Assembly (NCBI RefSeq): GCF_041438865.1 | Contig: NZ_CP109450.1 | Coordinates: 4,078,501 to 4,142,500 of the forward strand | From: Streptomyces sp. NBC_01471 | GTDB lineage: Bacteria > Actinomycetota > Actinomycetes > Streptomycetales > Streptomycetaceae | Length of the DNA stretch: 64,000 bases | Direction: 5' to 3' | Part shown: in pieces, positions 45,469 to 53,628 of the stretch | Layout: every line of letters begins with the position of its first letter | How positions within the stretch are numbered: the first letter of the stretch is position 1 | Notes under the pieces: generated by a model | The model's input: the letters and a program-made list of their open reading frames with translations, nothing else | Told to the model about the DNA's origin: nothing | The model's database searches: none | Translations under genes and position numbers: made by a program

Positions 45469-47706
45469 ATGTCCAATTTCAGTTCTGACCACGCCGTCAT
45501 GCCCGAGAACGACGAGATCGTCGCCGACGCCGAGGCTGTCGTGGTCGAGGTCGTAGAGGCCGTCGCCGAGGCCGTAGCCGCCGAGGGCACCGCCACTGAG
45601 GCCGCAGTCACCGGCGGATCCGTCGCCGACGAGAGCGCCACCGACGAGTCCGTCATCGGTGAAGAGCCCGCCGAGCCGACCGTGACCTTCGGGTCGCTCG
45701 GTCTCCCCGACGGCATCGTCCGCAAGCTCGCCCAGAACGGCGTCACCGCGCCCTTCCCGATCCAGGCAGCGACCATCCCGGACGCCCTGGCCGGCAAGGA
45801 CATCCTGGGCCGTGGTCGTACCGGCTCCGGCAAGACCCTCTCCTTCGGTCTCCCGCTGCTGGCGACGCTCTCCGGCGGCCACACCGAGAAGAAGAAGCCG
45901 CGCGGCATCATCCTCACCCCGACCCGTGAACTCGCGATGCAGGTCGCGGACGCCCTTCAGCCGTACGGCGACGTGCTCGGCCTGAAGATGAAGGTCGTCT
46001 GCGGCGGTACGTCGATGTCCAACCAGATCTACGCCCTGGAGCGCGGTGTCGACGTCCTCGTCGCCACCCCGGGCCGTCTGCGCGACATCATCAACCGCGG
46101 CGCCTGCTCGCTGTCGAGCGTCCAGGTCGCCGTCCTCGACGAGGCCGACCAGATGTCCGACCTGGGCTTCCTGCCCGAGGTCACCGAGCTGCTCGACCAG
46201 ATCCCCGGCGGCGGTCAGCGCATGCTCTTCTCCGCCACCATGGAGAACGAGATCGGCACGCTGGTCAAGCGCTACCTGACCAACCCGGTCAGCCACGAGG
46301 TGGACAGCGCCCAGGGCAATGTCTCGACCATGTCGCACCACGTCCTCGTCGTGAAGCCGAAGGACAAGGCGCCGGTCACGGCCGCCATCGCCGCCCGCAA
46401 GGGCCGCACGATCATCTTCGTACGGACCCAGCTGGGCGCCGACCGTATCGCCGAGCAGCTCGTCGAGTCGGGCGTCAAGGCGGACGCCCTGCACGGCGGT
46501 ATGACGCAGGGTGCCCGTACCCGCGTTCTTGAGGACTTCAAGAAGGGCTACGTCAACGCGCTCGTCGCGACCGACGTCGCCGCCCGCGGTATCCACGTCG
46601 ACGGCATCGACCTGGTCCTGAACGTGGACCCGGCCGGCGACCACAAGGACTACCTGCACCGCTCGGGCCGTACCGCCCGCGCCGGCAAGTCCGGTGTTGT
46701 CGTCTCGCTGTCGCTGCCGCACCAGCGCCGCCAGATCTTCCGGCTGATGGAGGACGCGGGCGTCGACGCCGCGCGCCACATCGTCCAGGGTGCCGGGGTG
46801 TTCGAGCCCGAGGTCGCCGAGATCACCGGTGCGCGTTCGCTGACCGAGGTCCAGGCCGACTCCGCGAACAACGCCGCCAAGCAGGCGGAGCGCGAGGCCA
46901 AGGACCTCACCCGTGAGCTGGAGCGCATCCAGCGCCGTGCGACCGAGCTGCGCGAGGAGGCCGACCGTCTGGTGGCGCGTGCCGCCCGCGAGCGCGGTGA
47001 CGACCCCGAGGCCGCTGTCGCCGAGGTGCTGCAGGCCGCCGAGGCCGAGATCGCGGCCGCCGTACCGGAGCAGCCGAGGGCGGAGCAGCGCGAGGAGCGT
47101 CGCGACGACCGCGGCAACTTCGGGCGCCGTGACGACCGGGGCGGCGACCGCGGTGGATACCGTGGCGGTGACCGCGGTGGTGACCGCGGTGGCTTCCAGC
47201 GCCGTGACGACCGCGGTGGTGACCGTGGCGGCTTCCAGCGCCGTGACGACCGGGGTGGCAACGGCGGTTTCCGTCGTGACGACCGTCCGTCGGGTGGTTC
47301 CGGTGGTGGATTCCGTGGCGGCGAGCGTCGTGACGACCGTGGCGGTAACGGTGGCTTCCGTCGTGACGACCGTCCGTCGGGTGGTTCCGGTGGCGGTTTC
47401 CGTGGTGGCGAGCGTCGTGACAACGACCGTCCGTCCGGTGGTTTCCGTGGCGGCGACCGCCGCGACGACCGTGGCGGCAACGGTGGCTTCCAGCGTCGTG
47501 ACGACCGCCCCGCCGGTGGCCACCGCGGCAGCGACCGTCCGTTCAACCGCGACCGCCGTGACGACCGCCCTGCCGGCGGCTTCCGCTCCGGCAGCAGCGA
47601 CCGTCCGACCGGCCGCCGCGACGACCACCGCACGACCGGTACGGGTACCGGCACCGGTTCGTTCGGCCGCCGCGACGACAAGCCGCGCTGGAAGCGCAAC
47701 GGCTGA
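45469..47706 (+). CDS. DEAD-box RNA helicase with RGG-like tail
   Basis: A 745-residue helicase. An acidic N-terminal ~65 residues precede the core: Q motif region, TGSGKT (near 121), PTRELA, DEADQM, SAT and HRSGRTARAG. From about residue 545 to the end the protein is a long Arg/Gly/Asp repeat (DDRGG, RRDDRPSGG units), an RNA-binding tail typical of actinobacterial CsdA/DeaD-type helicases. The tail's nucleotide repeats make it a hotspot for length changes. It is followed by a strong hairpin. Confidence 0.95.
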   Translation: MSNFSSDHAVMPENDEIVADAEAVVVEVVEAVAEAVAAEGTATEAAVTGGSVADESATDESVIGEEPAEPTVTFGSLGLPDGIVRKLAQNGVTAPFPIQAATIPDALAGKDILGRGRTGSGKTLSFGLPLLATLSGGHTEKKKPRGIILTPTRELAMQVADALQPYGDVLGLKMKVVCGGTSMSNQIYALERGVDVLVATPGRLRDIINRGACSLSSVQVAVLDEADQMSDLGFLPEVTELLDQIPGGGQRMLFSATMENEIGTLVKRYLTNPVSHEVDSAQGNVSTMSHHVLVVKPKDKAPVTAAIAARKGRTIIFVRTQLGADRIAEQLVESGVKADALHGGMTQGARTRVLEDFKKGYVNALVATDVAARGIHVDGIDLVLNVDPAGDHKDYLHRSGRTARAGKSGVVVSLSLPHQRRQIFRLMEDAGVDAARHIVQGAGVFEPEVAEITGARSLTEVQADSANNAAKQAEREAKDLTRELERIQRRATELREEADRLVARAARERGDDPEAAVAEVLQAAEAEIAAAVPEQPRAEQREERRDDRGNFGRRDDRGGDRGGYRGGDRGGDRGGFQRRDDRGGDRGGFQRRDDRGGNGGFRRDDRPSGGSGGGFRGGERRDDRGGNGGFRRDDRPSGGSGGGFRGGERRDNDRPSGGFRGGDRRDDRGGNGGFQRRDDRPAGGHRGSDRPFNRDRRDDRPAGGFRSGSSDRPTGRRDDHRTTGTGTGTGSFGRRDDKPRWKRNG

Positions 47707-47772
47707 CGCACCTGCCCGGCCCGAGCCGGAACCGGTGGTGAGCCGGAACCGGTCGAATTCGGCCTGACCTGA

Positions 47773-47807
47773 GAAGCGGGTCCCTCCTTCGCGGAGGGGC
47801 CCGCTTC
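47773..47807 (+). terminator. Terminator after DEAD-box helicase
   Basis: GAAGCGGGTCCCTCC pairs with GGAGGGGCCCGCTTC (one G-U) around a 5-nt loop, followed by TTCG. Confidence 0.75.
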
Positions 47808-47983
47808 TTCGTGTCCGGACGTCCGGCGCCGAATGTCATCCGCGTGTCCGGATGTGTCCGGCGCCGACCGATGACTTTCGCCGCCCGGGCCGGTCATGAC
47901 CATGAGGCCGGTCACGGCCATGTGGGCGCAGCAGGCGCCGCACACAGGCGAGCACGACCGAAGACGAGAGGGAGGCACACCTC

Positions 47984-48358
47984 ATGGCAGCCCCGGGCAA
48001 CATCAATGGACTCGGCATCATCCTCGGCAGTACGGACCCCGAACCGCTCATCGACTGGTACCGCGCCGCACTGGAGCCGCTGGGTGCCCGCTGGGAGGGC
48101 CACATGCTCGTCGTCGGGCAGCAGGCGATCATCGGATTCGATCGCCGCGACGACGTGGCGGAAAAGGCCGCTGAACCCGGCCGGCACCTGGTCAACATCA
48201 TGGTGCGCGACATCCGTGCGGCCGAGAAGCACTTCAACAGCCTCGGCGTGACCTGGGTCAGGCCGGTCGAGGACACCGGGGGCGGCTGGTTCTTCTCCAC
48301 CCTGCTGGACCCGGACGGCAACTACCTCCAGGTACTCCAGGGCCCCGGGACACCCTGA
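47984..48358 (+). CDS. VOC (glyoxalase/bleomycin-resistance) family protein
   Basis: A 124-residue single VOC domain. GLGIILGSTDPEPLIDWYRAAL starts the first beta-alpha module, and LLDPDGNYLQVLQGP ends the second. The family covers glyoxalases, dioxygenases and binding proteins. The usual metal ligands are not all clear here, so the activity is open. It precedes tRNA-Lys. Confidence 0.88.
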   Translation: MAAPGNINGLGIILGSTDPEPLIDWYRAALEPLGARWEGHMLVVGQQAIIGFDRRDDVAEKAAEPGRHLVNIMVRDIRAAEKHFNSLGVTWVRPVEDTGGGWFFSTLLDPDGNYLQVLQGPGTP

Positions 48359-48492
48359 GCCGGAGCGCTCCCGTCCGACCACTCCGCCGACGACCCGCAG
48401 CGGCCGCCGGCGGAGTCCGACCTGCCCGGCAGAGGGGATACCCGATCGGCTGCCGGGCACGCTCCCGCTATGCTCGGGGGGTGCGTCAGCAC

Positions 48493-48565
48493 GGACCGTT
48501 AGCTCAATTGGCAGAGCAGTGGACTTTTAATCCATTGGTTGTGGGTTCGAGTCCCACACGGTCTA
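48493..48565 (+). tRNA. tRNA-Lys (TTT)
   Basis: A 73-nt tRNA with acceptor GGACCGT/ACGGTCT (G1-U72), anticodon loop CTTTTAA (TTT) and T loop TTCGAGT. The accessory region to the right starts just downstream, so its 3' end is a plausible integration site, although no second copy of the 3' end was found in the window. Confidence 0.95.
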
Positions 48566-48601
48566 CGACGAAGGAGGGGGAACACCCCCTCTGACCTGGA
48601 G

Positions 48602-48640
48602 CTGAGTGCCCCGACCTGGTTTGCCGGTCGGGGCACTCAG
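48602..48640 (+). terminator. 15-bp hairpin downstream of tRNA-Lys
   Basis: CTGAGTGCCCCGACC and its exact complement with a 9-nt loop. A smaller GAGGGGG/CCCCCTC stem is just before it at 48574-48591. Confidence 0.8.
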
Positions 48641-49337
48641 TCGTTTCGGGGCTCGTGCGTGAGCGATGCGTGAGCGGATGCGCCGGCAGCGCCTGGTCCG
48701 GAGACGGACCGGCGGGTACGAGGAATCAGCTGTACTGCCGCTTCGGCCGCCGTTTGGTCGCATGCTCGTGCACGTGTCCGAGGGAAACGTGACGGAGGAC
48801 TGTCGCAGCGTCCCTCCATCGGGAACAGGCGGATCTCGAAGGTCGCGTCGGTCCAGTTACCCCTGACCCCTTCGCCACGGCACAGCCCCACAAGTGCGGA
48901 CACGTGGGAAGGCGTGTACCGCTGGGGACTAGATGTGGTCGAGAGGAGCGTGCGGAGCCTGCCCGTGGCCCGGATCGGCTTCTGACCATCCATTGCCCCA
49001 CCGCTTGCTCCGCTCCGGTGCTGCCTCTCACTAGGAGCTTCGTGTGGCTGTCTACCGTGCGGCCCATTTCTTAGGGGCGCAAGGTTTTTCTTCGGGGAGC
49101 AATTGGGGCAATCGAGTTTTGATCATGGCCTGTATTGGGCCTTGATGGGAAACACGCCTGCTGGCATGAACTAGTTCTTGCCAGCAGGGATCTTGGCGCG
49201 ATTCTTCCTAGAGGTAGTGGCTCGTAAGGCGCCCTTGCTCGTGTGGTATCTCGGTTCTACGATCTCCCACTTGTGTCGCTGAAATCCGCAGGGCTTTCAG
49301 CTGTCGCTGAGTGGTTTGAACTAGGTGGGGGCTGTCA
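48641..49337. other. Gene-poor, partly AT-rich junction region
   Basis: About 700 bp without a convincing gene. GC drops sharply from about 49080. Minus-strand frames at about 48637-49067 may be decayed coding DNA but match nothing I know. A long palindrome lies at 49157-49188. Confidence 0.55.
49157..49188. repeat. 32-bp near-perfect palindrome
   Basis: CCTGCTGGCA and TGCCAGCAGG flank T-GAACTAGTTC-T, itself a perfect 10-bp palindrome. Only the T/T pair is mismatched. It could be a terminator, a recombination site or an operator; it lies 150 bp upstream of the SLATT gene. Confidence 0.8.
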
Positions 49338-50192
49338 GTGAGTCAGGAAAGCATCGGGCCAAACAGAATCTCTGCGACAGATGAGGCTCGGCGGCAGGAG
49401 GAATACCGAAGCAGCGTCAAGAAATTCGATGAGATCGAAGACGATCTAAGGACTTCGAGAACCTTCCAGCGAATCTATCTTTTGTGTCTGCTGGGTGGGA
49501 TAATCCTTACCTTTCTCCTCGGCTACACGGTTATCGTGGGGCTGTGGAAGTCGCAGCCAGTGTTCACCCGGTGGGCTGGGCTAGTCATTGTCAACTGCCT
49601 TTGGGTAGCGATGGGTGTGGCGCTATGGAAGAATCGTAAGAAAGTTGTTAGTCGAACCGGTGAACTGCGCAATGCACTCCAGGATCGACAAACGGCCGCT
49701 GCAAAGCTGCCTCTTGACTCACCCTCCGGACTCCGGATCTACCGCGAAGCCTCGCTTGATCTGATCGATCAGTACAGAAAATCAGCTAACAAGAATCGGC
49801 GGATTCACAACGCCTTCCAAGGCGTAATCATCACTGGGTCGATCGTCACGTCGACGCTAGCTGCCATGAACGAGGGCAGTAGCCAAGTGCTGCGTCTTTC
49901 TTCGGCTTCCCTCAGCGCACTCGTCGGAATTTCAGCAGGCGTGACCGGATACTTCAAGTTTCGTGAACGAGGGTACAATCTGCAATCCACGGCCGATGAT
50001 ATCGAGAAGCACTACAACGCCTCGCAGTTCATGCTCGATGAATACGCTGGCCGGGATGATGAGACGCCGCTTCCTGAAGATGAACGACTCCGGATGTTTG
50101 CGCGTTATGTGGAACGGCTCAAGGAAGAGCAGAGGAAGCGCGAGCTTCAACTCGAAACATCCAGCTCCGGGAATGAAGAGCGTGCGAGCTGA
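49338..50192 (+). CDS. SLATT-domain (DUF4231-like) membrane protein
   Basis: A 284-residue protein. Predicted helices are at about 46-69, 79-97, 160-176 and 187-206. The last ~90 residues, with NLQSTADDIEKHYNASQFML and ARYVERLKEEQRKRELQLE, resemble the end of SLATT/DUF4231 domains. SLATT proteins are predicted membrane-perturbing effectors in bacterial conflict systems, often next to nucleotide-second-messenger synthases; no such synthase is adjacent. The GTG 49338 start has AGGTGGGG upstream. Codon use is less GC-biased than in core genes, which suggests recent transfer. Confidence 0.72.
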   Translation: MSQESIGPNRISATDEARRQEEYRSSVKKFDEIEDDLRTSRTFQRIYLLCLLGGIILTFLLGYTVIVGLWKSQPVFTRWAGLVIVNCLWVAMGVALWKNRKKVVSRTGELRNALQDRQTAAAKLPLDSPSGLRIYREASLDLIDQYRKSANKNRRIHNAFQGVIITGSIVTSTLAAMNEGSSQVLRLSSASLSALVGISAGVTGYFKFRERGYNLQSTADDIEKHYNASQFMLDEYAGRDDETPLPEDERLRMFARYVERLKEEQRKRELQLETSSSGNEERAS

Positions 50193-50262
50193 TGTCCGGT
50201 CGATGCATCCCGGCCTACAGCAGTGCGGGCAGATGTTTGGCAGAGCTTGCTAGGGGCCGGGG

Positions 50263-50685
50263 GTGAGGGCTCAAAAAACCAGATGGCTCCTCGCCCCACT
50301 CTGGCAATGGAGGGCTCGGCATCTCGTAGCTACTCACGGCGCATCTATGTCCGATTCGACGGCTTGGTGTCTCATCGCTCTCGCGCGAGACCCAGTGAAA
50401 TACATGCCGCTCGTTCGGCACGTAGTGCTTCGGCGGTCGCTGGGTGCATGGATTGCGCCTGGGGTGGCCCTCGATTCGTGGCATGACCTTGAGCGGTGTG
50501 AGCAAGAGAGACGCGTCGCCTGGCTCGACCGGTATGGAGCTACGCCTCTGCACCGGTTGGGTGTCCCGGAGGAGATCATCGAGTTGGCGGGCCTGCACGT
50601 AGTTGAGTGGCAGCTCCCGCCGGGTCGGGACGCGGCTTCCATCGTTGCTCAGAATCGTCCCGGTTTTTCGGGAGAAGTCCTGTAA
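50263..50685 (+). CDS. Unknown small protein next to SLATT gene
   Basis: Up to 140 residues from GTG 50263, or 112 from ATG 50347. The second half (WLDRYGATPLHRLGVPEEIIELAGLHVVEWQLPPG) is coherent but I do not recognise it. It lies 70 bp after the SLATT gene, same strand, and may be its partner. No membrane segment. Confidence 0.5.
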   Translation: MRAQKTRWLLAPLWQWRARHLVATHGASMSDSTAWCLIALARDPVKYMPLVRHVVLRRSLGAWIAPGVALDSWHDLERCEQERRVAWLDRYGATPLHRLGVPEEIIELAGLHVVEWQLPPGRDAASIVAQNRPGFSGEVL

Positions 50686-50755
50686 ATCAGCAGCTAGAGC
50701 CCGGCCAGCAGCCATGCTGCTTTACAGCCCATGAGGGAACGGGATGACTTCTTGG

Positions 50756-52387
50756 TCATCCCGCGTGAGAAGCGGGCGACCTGTGAGCATGGACATCCTT
50801 TTGCGCGGGTGCTTCCTTGTTCTCGGGCTCTTGCTCGGGCGATGAGAGATCGGCGTTGTCGGCCGCCTTGGGAACGGACGCTGCGGCGAGACGCGACCGG
50901 GGGACCAGGTTCGCGGCCTTCTCGGCGATCTCGCGGTCGAGTTCGGGGAGCAGGCTCGTGTAGGTGTCCGAGGTCAGGGTGATGGTGGAGTGCCGCAGGG
51001 TCGCCTTCACCGTGTGGATGTCGCCGCCGCCCGCGTGTGTAAGCGTGGCGGCGACGTGGCGCAGGTCACGCAGGTTGATGGGTGGCAGGTCGGTGGTGGC
51101 CAGGATGCGGCGGAAGGCGTTCGAGAGCATCTCGGGGTGCAGCCGGGAGCCGTCCTCCTGCGCGAAGACCTTGCCGCTGTCTTTCCAGGCCGGTCCCCAC
51201 TTCTCGCGCTCCGCGTTCTGGTGCGCTCGGTGCACACCGAGCACGGCGACGTTGACCGAGTCGAGCGCGATGGTGTCCGCGCTGCCGTCGGTTTTCGGGT
51301 CCGACTCGTAGGCGTCCCAGCCGTCGACCACGAGTTCCTTCGCCGGGGTGATGCTGCCGGCGTCGAGATCAAGGTCGAGCCACTCCTGCCCGGCGGCCTC
51401 GCCTCGGCGGAGACCGCGGGTGCCCATGAGGTGGAAGGCGGCGTACAGGCGGTCCTCCTCGGCTGCGTCCAGGTAAGTGCCGAGCTGAGTAGGCGTCCAC
51501 ACCATGACCGGACCGGGGATCTCGCCCGTCTCGCGCCAGCGTCGTACACGCTCCTCTGTCCAAAGGAGTGGCTTGGGGCGCTTCCCAGAGGCCAGTTCGA
51601 CGTGGGACGCGGGGTTGAAGGTGATGAGTTGCTGCGAGATCGCCGAGTTCAGTGCGGCACGCAGGGTGCGGCGGATCGCCTGCCAGGTGGCGGGCTTGTT
51701 CACCTTCCGGAATGGCTTCATCTCGGCGAGCTTCGCCCGCTCGATGGCGAGGCGCGCGCGCTCGGCGGCTACCGGGCCCGGCCTGCTCGGCTTGGTGCGG
51801 GCTATCTGTTCGCGGCGGGCCTGGTTCTCGGCGGCGATCACCTCGTTGTCGTCGGCTATGCCGTCGAACATCGCGACCAGGTGGCTGACGTTGAGGCGGT
51901 CGAGGCGGACGTGCCCGATACGCGGTTTCAGGTGGACGCGGATGTGCGAGGCATAGCCGTTGAGGGTCGTCCTGCGACGCTTCTTCGAGGCGAACCACAG
52001 GTCGAGCCACTCCCCGACGGTGGTGCTGCTGCGAAGGTCGAGCCCGGCCTTGAGGCGCCGACGTGTCTCTTCGGTGTCGGGGAGTGGGGCCTTCTCGGCG
52101 GCCAGCTGTTCCAGGAGCTGGGTGATCCTCTGGACGCTGTCGGGGTCGTCGGTGTCGGCGAGGCCGATCAGGGCACGCACGTGGTCGAGGTCGGCCTGAG
52201 CGGCCTTGAGGGACTCGTAGCCGGCGCGGTTGAAGGAGCGGCGGGTGCCGTCTTCGCGGGGAGGGAGTTCCTGGCGGATGGAGTAGGAGCCGTGCTTGCG
52301 GCTGGTGAGCTTGGGGCACTTCTTGCCGAACGGCTTACCGGTCTTGGGGTCGCGGCAGTAGCAGCGGCGATGCGTGGAGCCTTTCAA
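50756..52387 (-). CDS. Tyrosine-type site-specific integrase
   Basis: A 543-residue integrase. An N-terminal Cys/His-rich stretch (RRCYCRDPKTGKPFGKKC) and SAM-like core-binding domain precede the catalytic domain: Arg in GLRRGE near 325, NLRDLRH near 438-444, LRHSTITLTSDTY with the nucleophile Y476. The first residue of the usual H-x-x-R box is Arg. It resembles integrases of actinomycete integrative elements such as pSAM2-like ones. It is 2.2 kb from tRNA-Lys. The stop of the XRE gene overlaps its start. Confidence 0.93.
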   Translation of the reverse strand: MKGSTHRRCYCRDPKTGKPFGKKCPKLTSRKHGSYSIRQELPPREDGTRRSFNRAGYESLKAAQADLDHVRALIGLADTDDPDSVQRITQLLEQLAAEKAPLPDTEETRRRLKAGLDLRSSTTVGEWLDLWFASKKRRRTTLNGYASHIRVHLKPRIGHVRLDRLNVSHLVAMFDGIADDNEVIAAENQARREQIARTKPSRPGPVAAERARLAIERAKLAEMKPFRKVNKPATWQAIRRTLRAALNSAISQQLITFNPASHVELASGKRPKPLLWTEERVRRWRETGEIPGPVMVWTPTQLGTYLDAAEEDRLYAAFHLMGTRGLRRGEAAGQEWLDLDLDAGSITPAKELVVDGWDAYESDPKTDGSADTIALDSVNVAVLGVHRAHQNAEREKWGPAWKDSGKVFAQEDGSRLHPEMLSNAFRRILATTDLPPINLRDLRHVAATLTHAGGGDIHTVKATLRHSTITLTSDTYTSLLPELDREIAEKAANLVPRSRLAAASVPKAADNADLSSPEQEPENKEAPAQKDVHAHRSPASHAG

Positions 52388-53070
52388 AGGCGTTCCTCCG
52401 TGGTGGTGTTGGTGTCCGTATCGGCTTCGGGTAGATCAACATCGCCCAATGCGGGTGGCAGGTCGGGCGGTGTGGCTCCGTCGTCGCGGAGGTCCCGGCG
52501 GAGGTAGCGGAGGTTGTACTTGGCGGAGATGGCCTGGTCGGCGTACGTAGACCGCTTGCGTTCGGCTTCTTCCTGCTGGGCGCGGCTGGTTGCCGTCCTG
52601 GCTGCGAACCGGGCCTGTTCTTCTTCTGCGAGTGCCGCCAGGGCCGTGCTGACGAGGCTGGCGTGGGCCTCGAAATCGGGGACCAGGCCAGCGTCGTGCA
52701 GGGGTACTTCTTGTTCGCCGGTGAATCGCCTTAGGGCATCCCAGGTGGGCACGAGGTCCTGGAACGGGAGTTCCTGGGTCTGCTCGACGTACCCGACCGG
52801 GAAGATCAGGCAGACCGGGTAGGTCTCCAGCGCGGCTGCCAGGACCATGACGTCCACCAGCGGGAGGCTGGCCCGCCGTCCGGACTCCATGTTGGCGATC
52901 ACGTTGCGCGGGATGGGATGCCCGAGCTGCTCGCATTGCTCCGCCAAGTCCTGGGCGCTCCATCCCATCTCTTTCCTTCTCCGGCGGACTTCGGCGGCCA
53001 CGTTGGCCTTGATCCTGTCCACCCACTCCGGGAAGTCGTCCTCTTCATCATCGAAATCGCGTTGTGTCAT
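52384..53070 (-). CDS. XRE-family regulator of the mobile element
   Basis: A 228-residue protein. An acidic start is followed by a helix-turn-helix at about 28-75 (RRKEMGWSAQDLAEQCEQLG, then NVIANMESGRRASL) and a C-terminal coiled region (ALAEEEQARFAARTATSRAQQEEAER). It probably represses excision or transfer genes. It overlaps the integrase start by 4 bp (ATGA) and is divergent from the Xis-like gene. Confidence 0.88.
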   Translation of the reverse strand: MTQRDFDDEEDDFPEWVDRIKANVAAEVRRRRKEMGWSAQDLAEQCEQLGHPIPRNVIANMESGRRASLPLVDVMVLAAALETYPVCLIFPVGYVEQTQELPFQDLVPTWDALRRFTGEQEVPLHDAGLVPDFEAHASLVSTALAALAEEEQARFAARTATSRAQQEEAERKRSTYADQAISAKYNLRYLRRDLRDDGATPPDLPPALGDVDLPEADTDTNTTTEERL

Positions 53071-53164
53071 GCAGACACATTAGCTTGAGGACTCTGATTG
53101 GTAGACGCCTGGAGCCGGACGTGATGGACACGTTCGCCGAAGGCTGTACCGAAAGGGTCGCCGT

Positions 53165-53395
53165 ATGCGCGCAGGTATGACCGGCGGAGAGTCGCGGGGT
53201 ATGAGTCGGGAGGAGCTGCTGGCCCTGCCAGTCGCCGTTGACCTGGAGACGAGTAATCGCGCCTTGGGTCTCGGGCGGAGCAAGGGCTATGAGCTGGCGA
53301 AGCGGGGCGCCTACCCGTGCAAGGTCCTGCGGCTCGGGAACGCCTACCGGGTCGTGACTGCGGATCTGCTGGATCTGCTCGGGCTGGCGGCGTGA
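53165..53395 (+). CDS. Excisionase-like small DNA-binding protein
   Basis: Up to 76 residues (ATG 53177 also possible). DLETSNRALGLGRSKGYELAKRGAYPCKVLRLGNAYRV is the MerR/Xis-like winged helix used by actinomycete integrative elements as Xis or helix-turn-helix accessory. It is divergent from the XRE repressor. Confidence 0.82.
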   Translation: MRAGMTGGESRGMSREELLALPVAVDLETSNRALGLGRSKGYELAKRGAYPCKVLRLGNAYRVVTADLLDLLGLAA

Positions 53396-53516
53396 GCGGA
53401 CGGCAAGCTAACAAACGCTTCTGCGCTGAGCTGACACAGATTCGCTGGACTGTTGGCGGGTGGGGACGTACGGTCCGTGTTCCCTCGCGGTGGCCTCATG
53501 CCCGCGAGACGGGAAC

Positions 53517-53546
53517 GGGCCTCCGGCGGTGCAACGCCGGAGGCCC
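53517..53546 (+). terminator. 12-bp hairpin between Xis-like and DUF3631 genes
   Basis: GGGCCTCCGGCG and its exact complement around a 6-nt loop. It could end the Xis transcript or attenuate the next gene. Confidence 0.6.
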
Positions 53547-53628
53547 CAGCAACCCCACACGGCCCGCGAAGAACCAACCCGGCGGCAAGGGCGCGCAAGC
53601 CCGCCACCGCCAGACGAGGAGCTGCCCC

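Noticed and set aside
45427..47628. 733-codon open frame antisense to the DEAD-box helicase
   Set aside because: Val/Thr/Ala-rich repeats are the complement of the RGG tail; no ribosome site or family similarity.
48637..49067. Two minus-strand frames downstream of tRNA-Lys
   Set aside because: No similarity to integrases or other families that I can recognise and no ribosome sites; possibly decayed DNA.
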